Shown here piece by piece: positions 23,454-30,631 of a DNA stretch of 43,920 nucleotides. The notes under the pieces were generated by a model that was not told the origin of the DNA, searched no databases, and was given only the letters and a program-made list of their open reading frames with translations. Numbering within the stretch: the first letter of the stretch is position 1; every line of letters begins with the position of its first letter. The translations under genes and the position numbers were made by a program. The DNA is from Prevotella sp. (GTDB lineage Bacteria; Bacteroidota; Bacteroidia; Bacteroidales; Bacteroidaceae): contig JAFYYV010000020.1 of NCBI GenBank assembly GCA_017557405.1, positions 1 through 43,920 of the forward strand. Direction: 5' to 3'.

Positions 23454-23485
23454 CAAAATTACAAATAATCTCTCCAACCTCCAAA
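23454..23485 (-). promoter_or_regulatory. Promoter of the GH51-esterase operon
   Basis: On the minus strand TTTG (23482-23485), 20 bases, TAATTTTG (23454-23461). The start site would be near 23450, so the transcript leader would begin at the edge of array C and include all of it. Confidence 0.7.
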
Positions 23486-23564
23486 AAACACCCCTCGATA
23501 ACTCGTAAAAATCTGTTAAGAAACGGGGCGCTCGGCGTTAATAAATGCAAAACGACCGAAAAGA

Positions 23565-23780
23565 TGACAAAGTGACAAAGTGACAAAGTGACATTAAGCA
23601 CCTTCCACATGTGCAGAGCGCGCCCCTCAACTATGGGTTATTATAATATATAATATTTATATTATAATAAAATTAGTAATATTACACTCTAGTAAATTTA
23701 CCCTATTGTTTTATTGCAATCTGTAACCACAGGAAATGCGAAACACCTTATTGTCACTTTGTCACTTTGTCACTATGTCA
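23565..23780 (+). repeat. Arm-repeat hairpin element, copy 2 (complete)
   Basis: The left arm is three TGACAAAG units plus TGACATTAAG (23565-23598); the right arm is CTTATTGTCA, two CTTTGTCA and CTATGTCA (23747-23780). The arms are reverse complements with two mismatches. Inside are GTGCAGAGCGCGCCCC and an AT-only palindrome TTATTATAATATA/TATATTATAATAA (23638-23650 with 23658-23670). The core aligns with the element at 9801-10028, but the arm repeat is entirely different. Confidence 0.85.
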
Positions 23781-23792
23781 CGATTTGCCTGG

Positions 23793-24356
23793 TCACTCGC
23801 CTTGGATGCTCCGGACAACGCGACAAGGATTGCCCACTGCCACCGAGTTGTCGGGGATGTCGTGCACCACCACCGAACCCGCTCCGATGGTCACATTGTT
23901 GCCGATGTTGACGCCAGGCAGGATGGTCACACTGCCACCAATCCACACATTGTCGCCTATCGAGACAGGCAGCGCCCACTCCTTGCGATTGTTGCGCTCC
24001 ACGGGGTCGGTGCTGTGGCAGGCGGTGTAGATGCTCACGTTGGGGCCTATGAAGCAGTCGTCGCCAATGGTGACACACGCCTCATCGAGCACGGTGAAGT
24101 TGAAGTTGGCAAAGAAACGGCGACCCACGCTGATCTGCTTGCCGTAGTCGCAACGGAAAGGTTGGTTGATGATGATGGCATCGTCGCCCACATGCCCGAG
24201 CAACCCTTTCAGAATCGCCCTCATCTTGGGCAACTCCGAGGGGTGCAGGGCATTGAACTCATGGAGAACCGCTCTGGTTTCCATCAATTCGGATAGCAAT
24301 TGGGCGTCGAGGGCTGAATAAATCTCTCCAGCCAGCATTTTCTCCTTCTCAGTCAT
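23793..24356 (-). CDS. maa: Maltose O-acetyltransferase-type sugar acetyltransferase
   Basis: 187 residues. The N-terminal maltose acetyltransferase cap (MTEKEKMLAGEIYSALDAQL) is followed by a left-handed beta-helix of hexapeptide repeats (VTIGDDCFIGPNVSIYTACH, VSIGDNVWIGGSVTILPGVN, IGNNVTIGAGSVV). The catalytic His lies in YTACHSTDP. It transfers acetyl from acetyl-CoA to a sugar or similar hydroxyl group in the cytoplasm. It is three bases downstream of the DUF3237 gene and therefore cotranscribed with it. An arm-repeat element starts 12 bases past its stop. Confidence 0.92.
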   Translation of the reverse strand: MTEKEKMLAGEIYSALDAQLLSELMETRAVLHEFNALHPSELPKMRAILKGLLGHVGDDAIIINQPFRCDYGKQISVGRRFFANFNFTVLDEACVTIGDDCFIGPNVSIYTACHSTDPVERNNRKEWALPVSIGDNVWIGGSVTILPGVNIGNNVTIGAGSVVVHDIPDNSVAVGNPCRVVRSIQGE

Positions 24357-24359
24357 CCC

Positions 24360-24875
24360 CTATTTCACTTCCCACACGTTGAGCACGATGCCGTTGAACT
24401 GGCCACCCATAGAGGGCTCACACACGAAGATGGAGTTGTTCAACCAGTTGTATTTGCTGTTGGCAGGAGCCTCGAACTTGGGAGCGCACTTGAAATAGAA
24501 AGAAGGACGTCCATCGGCTGAATTGCCCGTGCGAATAATGCCACAATTGCGGATATGGATGTAAACGCCGTCGTCGGTCTTGATGCAATAGATGGCCTCA
24601 ATCTCCGTGCGACCACCATTTGCCATCTGGTAGTCGGCTCCGCCAGGAACGATGGTTCCTTTGATGTTGGGACCTTCGAACGTTCCGCCCGTGATGGGGA
24701 TGATGGTGCGGCGTCCGCGGGGTGTCTCGCCCACAGAATAGGCTTTGTCGAGCGTCACTTTCAGTTGCATCACAAACTCCAACTGCGGTCCTTTTGGAGC
24801 TACTTGATTGTCGGTTTGGGCACTGGCATTCAGCGTCATAATGGCCATGATGACCAGAAAAAACATTTTCTTCAT
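24360..24875 (-). CDS. Exported DUF3237 (UPF0311) family protein
   Basis: 171 residues with a signal peptide ending NASAQ. The body fits DUF3237, a small beta-barrel family: RRTIIPITGGTFEGPNIKG, VPGGADYQMANGGRTEIEA and GVYIHIRNCGIIR are conserved blocks. Function is unknown; the barrel may bind a small molecule. Most family members are cytoplasmic, so the signal peptide is worth noting. A TATCTTTG -7 box lies at 24916-24923 on the minus strand, about 40 bases upstream. It heads a two-gene operon with the sugar acetyltransferase. Confidence 0.85.
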   Translation of the reverse strand: MKKMFFLVIMAIMTLNASAQTDNQVAPKGPQLEFVMQLKVTLDKAYSVGETPRGRRTIIPITGGTFEGPNIKGTIVPGGADYQMANGGRTEIEAIYCIKTDDGVYIHIRNCGIIRTGNSADGRPSFYFKCAPKFEAPANSKYNWLNNSIFVCEPSMGGQFNGIVLNVWEVK

Positions 24876-24954
24876 AGTGATAATAAGTTTATATGTTTTG
24901 GTTTTTAATTGAGTGCAAAGATAGTCATTTTTTTGAATATTAGAACAAGAAAGT

Positions 24955-24985
24955 TTTGATTATTTGGAAAGAATCTGTATCTTTG
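24955..24985 (+). promoter_or_regulatory. Promoter of the flavodoxin lipoprotein gene
   Basis: TTTG (24955-24958), 19 bases, TATCTTTG (24978-24985), giving a leader of about 33 bases. A divergent -7 box (24916-24923, minus) serves the DUF3237 gene. Confidence 0.8.
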
Positions 24986-25021
24986 CAACCAAATCATTTT
25001 AAACCAAACATTATTAAACTC

Positions 25022-25822
25022 ATGAGAAAACTCTTATTATCAATGACATTCATCGCATCACTCACAACAAGTTGTGCTCAGAAGACGCTGGTGCTCTACT
25101 ACTCGGAGACCGGCACTACGAAGGCTGTGGCCGAAGAATTGCAGAAACAACTGGGTGCTGACATCGAGAGCATCGAGGCTGTTGAACCCTACTCGGGCGA
25201 TTTCCAGAAAACCATGCAACGCGGACAACGCGAGATGCAAAGCGGAGAGACACCCGCCATCAAACCTCTGAAGAAGAAAATCGCCGACTACGACGTCATC
25301 TTCCTAGGCTACCCCATCTGGTTTGGCACATACGCCATGCCGATTGCCACCCTCGTGAAGGAGAACGATTTCGCTGGCAAGACCATCGTGCCGTTCTGCA
25401 CATTCGGAAGCGGAGGTCTGAACACTTCCTCTGACGCACTCAAGAAAGCCCTGCCGAAGGCTAAGATTGTGGAGGGCTATGGTGTGCGCACAGCACGAGT
25501 AAAGGCTGCTGAAAAGGAGCTCGACCGATTCCTGAAGGAGAACGGATACAAGGAGGGAAGCGTGAGCAAACTGCCCGAGTATTCGGCTCAGAAACCTGTG
25601 ACCGACGAGGAAAAGGCTATCTTCAACGCCGCTTGCTCAAGCTATCAGTTCAACCTCGGAACACCTTACACAGTTGGCAAACGCGAGACGCCTGATGGCA
25701 CCGAATACAAGTACGAGGTGAAAAGCCGCGGTTTCGATGGAACAGAATCCACCTCTACCATCTACGTTGTTGTAGGCAAGGAACAAGGAGCCAAACCTGA
25801 ATTCACGCAGGTGGTTCGTTGA
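25022..25822 (+). CDS. Exported flavodoxin-domain lipoprotein
   Basis: 266 residues from the Met at MRKLLLSM; an earlier in-frame ATG (24956) lies within the promoter. The signal peptide ends in a lipobox (LTTS-C). The flavodoxin fold follows: LVLYYSETGTTKAVAEELQ is the FMN phosphate loop, then VIFLGYPIWFGTYAMP and VPFCTFGSGGLNTS, which contact the flavin ring. The domain ends near residue 175. The last 90 residues (VTDEEKAIFNAACSSYQFNL onward) form a separate beta-rich part that I do not recognise. Flavodoxins are normally cytoplasmic; this one should work at the membrane facing the periplasm. Confidence 0.88.
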   Translation: MRKLLLSMTFIASLTTSCAQKTLVLYYSETGTTKAVAEELQKQLGADIESIEAVEPYSGDFQKTMQRGQREMQSGETPAIKPLKKKIADYDVIFLGYPIWFGTYAMPIATLVKENDFAGKTIVPFCTFGSGGLNTSSDALKKALPKAKIVEGYGVRTARVKAAEKELDRFLKENGYKEGSVSKLPEYSAQKPVTDEEKAIFNAACSSYQFNLGTPYTVGKRETPDGTEYKYEVKSRGFDGTESTSTIYVVVGKEQGAKPEFTQVVR

Positions 25823-25829
25823 TAGATTA

Positions 25830-25860
25830 GCCCCCCTCATTCCCCCCAGAAAGGGGGATG
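25830..25860. repeat. CCCCCTC/GGGGG palindromic repeat
   Basis: GCCCCCCTCATTCCCCCC-AGAAA-GGGGG, just past the flavodoxin gene stop. It is a short relative of the G-rich repeats at 6891 and 12588. Confidence 0.5.
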
Positions 25861-25886
25861 AACAATTATTACAAACCATACAAAAC

Positions 25887-25921
25887 AAATGGGCAGTTAT
25901 CATTTCGATAGCTGCCCATTT
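25887..25921. terminator. Bidirectional terminator hairpin
   Basis: Stem AAATGGGCAGTTATC/GATAGCTGCCCATTT (15 pairs, one G-U) with loop ATTTC, followed by a T-rich run. It lies between the convergent flavodoxin and GH3 genes. A second, imperfect hairpin (AAAGAGC...GCTCTTT, about 25936-26003) lies between it and the GH3 stop. Confidence 0.85.
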
Positions 25922-26003
25922 ATATTTTTAAAGGTTTAAAGAGCTTAAAGAGGAGTGAACCCTTTATGCCCTATCACTCCCCTTTATACCCTTTATGCTC
26001 TTT

Positions 26004-28994
26004 TTATAATTTCACTTCGAAATCCAGGCTTTGCAGATCCTTGTCGAGCGATGAGCTGCCATAGAGAATCTGATAGCGACCCGGACGAGTGGAGAGCTCG
26101 TCGATGGATGCATCATAGTATTCGAAAGCTTCTCCATCGAGTGTGATGACTGCCTGAGCTGTTTGTCCCGGCTGGATGTTCAACTTCTGGAATCCACGCA
26201 GCGACTTGATGGGAGCCTCGGGATAATCGAGTGCCTTCACATACACCTGCACAATCTCATCACCGGCACGTTTGCCAGTATTGGTAACAGGAACGGTGAG
26301 GGTTACCTTGCCATCAGCCTTCATGGCCTTCTTCGAAAGCTTACCCTTGCCATAGTTGAACGAGGTGTAAGACAATCCAAAACCGAATGGATACTGAGCC
26401 TCACCCTTGAAATAGCGGTAGGTGCGGTTGTCCATCGAGTAGTCTTGGAAGTCGGGCAGGTCGTTGTTCGAACGATAGAAGGTCACAGGAAGTTTTCCAC
26501 CTGGATTGTAATCGCCGAAGAGCACATCAGCCAATGCCTTTGCACCACCCTGACCAGCATACCAAGCCTGCAACAGGGCATCATATTCACCCTCAACAGG
26601 GCCGAATGCGATGGCAGAACCTGAGCAGTTGACGAAGATGACGGGCTTGCCTGTCTTGTGCATAGCCTTGACCAACAGTTGCTGAACCACAGGCAGGTCG
26701 ATGGTCTGCTTGTCGCCTCCCTCGCCTTCCATACGGGCGGAGATACCACCAATGATGATGATGGCATCGGCTCCACTGACCTCGTTGGCCAAATCGGTGA
26801 AGTCAGCCAACTTGCGCTCGCAGATATCGCCACGCAACATCGCGAAATTGCCTGAACCACGACGATATTCGATGACAACATCGTAGGTCTCACCCTCTTT
26901 CACGGGGAACGACTTGTAATCTGCACCACGACGTCCGAAACCGAAACCGCCAAATCCACGACGTCCGCCGCCGCCCTTGTTCTCCTCAACGACCTCGCCA
27001 TTCACCTTCAGAATGTATCCGTTGTCGGTGGAGAGCGTGTATTTCATATCGCCCGTGAAGGTTGCGGTGTACTTACCAGAGACGCGCACAGAGAGATTAT
27101 CATTGTCAACGCCCTCTGCAAAGCCCCAAGCTCCGAAGGTTGAGAAGTTCAGTTCGTTGTCATAGTAGTCGGTCTTTACGGGGTCGCCCTCGAGATTCTT
27201 ATTGTTCCAGAACTCCACGAACACACCCTTGCCATCGTTGAAGTCCTGGATGTGATGCACGGTAGTGTATTCATCGTTCAGTTCGCAAGCCTTGTTGTAG
27301 ATGATTTTGGCGCCAGGAACAGCTGCCTTGATGCCACTGAGCAACGAGTGCTTGTGCTCATCGGTAGGCGTGCCACCATAGTTTCCGTTCAGCAACTCCA
27401 CATCGTCGGCATTCGGACCGAGCACTGCCAATGTCTTGATGCTCTTCGAGAGGGGCAGCACATTACCCTTGTTCTCCAACAACACCATCGATTCGCGAGC
27501 GGCTTGGGTTGCCAAGTCGTTGTTTTTCTCGCTACTGATCACTTCAGGTGCGAGGTTTGCCCACGGACTCATCTCTGCAGGGTCGAACATACCCAATTCA
27601 AAACGTCCATAGAGGGTCTTACGCAGATGGTCGTCGAGGGTGCTCTCTTTGATGAGACCTTTTTCCAAAGCCTCAGTCAGCACCATGAACACCTTTCCGC
27701 ACTCGAGGTCGGTACCGTTCAACACAGCATCTACAGAAGCCGACAGTGGGTCTTTATGCGTCTCGTGTTGACCACGATTGTAGAAGTTGTTGATGGCATC
27801 GCAGTCGGTCAACACAATGGCCTCATAATCCCACTTACGACGGAGGATGTCAACCAAAAGACGGTCGCTGGTGCAGCAGGGTACACCTTCATAACGGTTG
27901 TAGGCGCACATCACCTCGCGTACATTACCTTTCTTTACCAATGCCTTGAAAGCGGGAAGGTAGGTCTCCCACAGGTCGCGCATAGAGACGGAGGCGTTGA
28001 AGGTATGACGCAATGGTTCAGGACCACTATGCACAGCGTAGTGCTTTGCACAAGCATGTGTCTTGAAATACTTGTCGTCGTCGCCTTGCATTCCGAGAAC
28101 CGTCTGCACACCAAGCACGGCATTCAGATAGGGGTCCTCACCGCAGGTCTCCTGACCACGGCCCCAACGGGGATCGCGGAAAATGTTCACATTGGGACAC
28201 CAGAAGGTGAGCTCGGGGTTGCCTGGATAATAGGTAACACCCATCGGAACGTTGAAGATATTGTGGTCAGAACGATTCCAGTTGGCGCGAGCCTCATCTG
28301 AGACCTGTGAGAACACATCGTACACCAGTTTCTCACTGAAAGCGGCTGCCATACCAATAGGCTGTGGATAGACGGTATAACCGCCCTGACGAACTCCATG
28401 ACAAGCCTCGCTCCACCAGTTGTAGGAAGGAATGCCCAGACGATCGACTGACACCGACTTGTTCATCATCAATCCCACTTTCTCTTCGGGAGTGAGCAGG
28501 GAGATGAGGTTCTCCACGCGCTCGGCAAACGAGAGGTTGGGGTTCTGGAATGGATATTGTACAGGTGGCTCTTGGAAACTTGACTTGAGAGCCGTTTGCA
28601 CCAATGCCTTGATAGACAAAGCACCGAGGGTGGCTCCGTTTTGGTCGAGCAGTTCCACACTGCTAAAGCTCTTGATTTCGGAAGCATCGGGCTGATAGCC
28701 AGCGGTCTTTGTTGGAGTGAAGACCACCATCACCTCACCCTTCTCACCAGGTTGGATGGCCTTGGTGGGATAGACAGCCTGAACACAATCGCAACTGGGG
28801 ATGCTTTTGGAAATGACTACGGGAGCCTTCGACTTGTTCTGCAATGTAAACGTGTGGCAGACGGCTCCCAGCGAACCTTTCACCTTGCCGAAATCCCACT
28901 CGTAAGCATCGAACGAGACGGCGCTCTTCTTCTGTGCCGACAGTGTTCCTACTGTCAGCAGCGCACAAATAGTGATAATAATGGATTTTTTCAT
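26004..28994 (-). CDS. DUF1573-GH3-PA14 glycoside hydrolase
   Basis: 996 residues with a signal peptide ending LSAQ. Three parts are joined. Residues about 24-132 match DUF1573, an Ig-like domain (FDAYEWDFGKVKGSLGAVCH ... SIPSCDCV ... IQPGEKGEVMVVF). A GH3 catalytic domain follows (about 150-590) with WWSEACHG, KHYAVHSGPEP and nucleophile D397 in VLTDCDAI. The third part, within the C-terminal GH3 domain, is a PA14 insert (about 593-727), followed by a fibronectin-like end. The GH3 part resembles xylan 1,4-beta-xylosidase or beta-glucosidase. Within the PA14 part is a Gly/Arg/Phe-rich loop (GGGGRRGFGGFGFGRRG). It may complete breakdown of oligosaccharides released by enzymes such as the GH51-esterase pair. 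Confidence 0.93.
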   Translation of the reverse strand: MKKSIIITICALLTVGTLSAQKKSAVSFDAYEWDFGKVKGSLGAVCHTFTLQNKSKAPVVISKSIPSCDCVQAVYPTKAIQPGEKGEVMVVFTPTKTAGYQPDASEIKSFSSVELLDQNGATLGALSIKALVQTALKSSFQEPPVQYPFQNPNLSFAERVENLISLLTPEEKVGLMMNKSVSVDRLGIPSYNWWSEACHGVRQGGYTVYPQPIGMAAAFSEKLVYDVFSQVSDEARANWNRSDHNIFNVPMGVTYYPGNPELTFWCPNVNIFRDPRWGRGQETCGEDPYLNAVLGVQTVLGMQGDDDKYFKTHACAKHYAVHSGPEPLRHTFNASVSMRDLWETYLPAFKALVKKGNVREVMCAYNRYEGVPCCTSDRLLVDILRRKWDYEAIVLTDCDAINNFYNRGQHETHKDPLSASVDAVLNGTDLECGKVFMVLTEALEKGLIKESTLDDHLRKTLYGRFELGMFDPAEMSPWANLAPEVISSEKNNDLATQAARESMVLLENKGNVLPLSKSIKTLAVLGPNADDVELLNGNYGGTPTDEHKHSLLSGIKAAVPGAKIIYNKACELNDEYTTVHHIQDFNDGKGVFVEFWNNKNLEGDPVKTDYYDNELNFSTFGAWGFAEGVDNDNLSVRVSGKYTATFTGDMKYTLSTDNGYILKVNGEVVEENKGGGGRRGFGGFGFGRRGADYKSFPVKEGETYDVVIEYRRGSGNFAMLRGDICERKLADFTDLANEVSGADAIIIIGGISARMEGEGGDKQTIDLPVVQQLLVKAMHKTGKPVIFVNCSGSAIAFGPVEGEYDALLQAWYAGQGGAKALADVLFGDYNPGGKLPVTFYRSNNDLPDFQDYSMDNRTYRYFKGEAQYPFGFGLSYTSFNYGKGKLSKKAMKADGKVTLTVPVTNTGKRAGDEIVQVYVKALDYPEAPIKSLRGFQKLNIQPGQTAQAVITLDGEAFEYYDASIDELSTRPGRYQILYGSSSLDKDLQSLDFEVKL

Positions 28995-29026
28995 GAATAG
29001 AACAAATTATAAATGATTTTGTGAAA

Positions 29027-29057
29027 CAAATTTACCCTTTTTTACAGAAACAGCCAA
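29027..29057 (-). promoter_or_regulatory. Promoter of the GH3 gene
   Basis: On the minus strand TTG (29055-29057), 20 bases, TAAATTTG (29027-29034), giving a leader of about 30 bases. Confidence 0.65.
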
Positions 29058-29126
29058 CTTCCGTTAATGATTTTTAAGTCGGCAACCCCCTTTTGTTACA
29101 TTATCGAAATTCCATGTAACTTTCGC

Positions 29127-29158
29127 TTCGCTAAATTCAAAAATTATAACTAACTTTG
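29127..29158 (+). promoter_or_regulatory. Promoter of the histidine phosphatase gene
   Basis: TTCG (29127-29130, one base off TTTG), 20 bases, TAACTTTG (29151-29158). The leader is about 93 bases. Confidence 0.65.
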
Positions 29159-29254
29159 CGCTTGGTAATAACAATGGGAAAACGAAACCATACCCCAATT
29201 AAAATAACTAATTAAAATAACTAAAAACAAGAAAATAACGTAAACAACATTTCT

Positions 29255-30532
29255 ATGAAAAAAATCATCACCCTCCTACTCCTCGTGTGCTCTGTCATGA
29301 CGGCATGGGCGCAAAACCGCAATGTGCTCAATGAACTGAAGGCCGACCCAAGGAAAGCCTACGGAACCGACTATCCGTATTCGTTCGAAACGACAAAGAT
29401 GACAAAGGCACCAAGCGGATACAAAGCTTTCTACATCAGCCATTATGGTCGACATGGTTCGCGCTACTATTGGAATGCGCAGCTCTACAACGAAATGGCA
29501 AACCTGCTGACCACTGCCAACGAGAAGAACCTGCTGACCGCCGAGGGTAAAGCCTTCTACACCAAGTTCATGGCTGCCAAAGACGAGCTGCAGACGGGTG
29601 TCAGCGAACTGAGCGACCTGGGATGGGAGCAACATCAAGGTATTGCACGGGTCATGTACAACTCTTTCCCTGACGTGTTCAAGAAGGGTGGCAATGTGTA
29701 CGCCATCTCCTCGCTGACGGGTCGTTGTGTGTTGAGTATGGCTTCGTTCTGCCAAGAACTCGTACAATGCAATCCGAAGATTGAGATTCGCGAGGAGTCG
29801 GCACGCAAAGTGCTCGATGGTGTGAAGCCCGATGATCGGCAGAACCCACATATCAAGAAATTCCCGAAGTCGAGACCTCGATTCGAGGATAACCGCAAGA
29901 ACTTCCAATTCCAGGACAACCTGCGCGAGAGAATCGTGGCACGTGTATTCAACAACACCGATAGCTTACCTGGCAATTTGCACCACATTGGTAGCAACTT
30001 CATCAATCTCTACACCTCGCTGCCCAGCATCGGACATGAAGGCATGATGGGTAATATCATCACCGATGAGGAAATCGCCGCTGGTTGGGAAAATGACAAT
30101 CTTGGTTCTTACACTTGGGTGTTCGAACCTCGCTACGACATGATTCCTATTCTGCAAGACATTATCAAAAAGGCTGATGCCGTATTGAATGGAAGCAGCG
30201 ACAATATCGCTGACTTGCGTTTCGGACACGATACTTGTCTGGGTCCTTTGACAGTGCTGATGGGCATCAACGGAGCCGACATCGACCCAGTTGATCCCTA
30301 TGAGGTGAAATACTGCTACCAGAACTGGGAGACGGGCAAGGCTTCTAATATGCAACTCATCTTCTATCGTAGCAAGAAAGCGCCGAACGATATTCTTGTA
30401 AAGTGTCTCCTCAATGGTTTGGAGGCAACCCTTCCCCTGCCCGCTCAGCAGGCTCCCTATTATAAATGGTCGGACTTCCGCCAATTCTACACCGCCCGTT
30501 GCAATAGTGTGCAGCCGGAATCGGCCAAGTAA
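29255..30532 (+). CDS. Exported histidine-type acid phosphatase (clade 2)
   Basis: 425 residues with a signal peptide ending AWAQ. The histidine phosphatase motif RHGSR is at 66-70 (nucleophile H67), and the proton donor pair H325-D326 is in RFGHDTCLGPL. The order and spacing match the clade 2 branch, which includes phytases and MINPP-type inositol phosphatases secreted by Bacteroides. An HD rather than an HAE donor is closer to acid phosphatase/phytase enzymes. It should release phosphate from organic phosphates in the periplasm. It is a single gene with its own promoter. Confidence 0.88.
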   Translation: MKKIITLLLLVCSVMTAWAQNRNVLNELKADPRKAYGTDYPYSFETTKMTKAPSGYKAFYISHYGRHGSRYYWNAQLYNEMANLLTTANEKNLLTAEGKAFYTKFMAAKDELQTGVSELSDLGWEQHQGIARVMYNSFPDVFKKGGNVYAISSLTGRCVLSMASFCQELVQCNPKIEIREESARKVLDGVKPDDRQNPHIKKFPKSRPRFEDNRKNFQFQDNLRERIVARVFNNTDSLPGNLHHIGSNFINLYTSLPSIGHEGMMGNIITDEEIAAGWENDNLGSYTWVFEPRYDMIPILQDIIKKADAVLNGSSDNIADLRFGHDTCLGPLTVLMGINGADIDPVDPYEVKYCYQNWETGKASNMQLIFYRSKKAPNDILVKCLLNGLEATLPLPAQQAPYYKWSDFRQFYTARCNSVQPESAK

Positions 30533-30552
30533 TCATCCTACCCCAACCATCT

Positions 30553-30618
30553 TCTCCCCTACTGGGGGAAAGGCTACGGGTAGGCGAGTTTACTCGGGAA
30601 TGGATGGGAGGGGGGCTT
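30553..30618. repeat. GGCTACGGG hairpin repeat, intergenic copy
   Basis: CTCCCCTACTGGGGGAAAGG then CTACGGGTAGG, a CGAGT-TT-ACTCG hairpin (30585-30596), GGGAATGG and a G-rich end. It is the best relative of the copy at 6944-7012, with compensating changes in the stem. Confidence 0.75.
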
Positions 30619-30631
30619 ATTCTTTACACCC

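Larger units (their letters stand above)
23259..23792. other. Repeat-rich intergenic region (534 bases)
   Basis: It holds 22-base array C (23295-23448), a minus-strand promoter (23454-23485) and a complete arm-repeat hairpin element (23565-23780) that ends 12 bases past the stop of the acetyltransferase gene. No gene was found. Confidence 0.8.

Noticed and set aside
27252-28301. A 349-codon open frame antisense to the GH3 gene
   Set aside because: Same reasons as for the other long antisense frames; the opposite-strand GH3 motifs are unmistakable.
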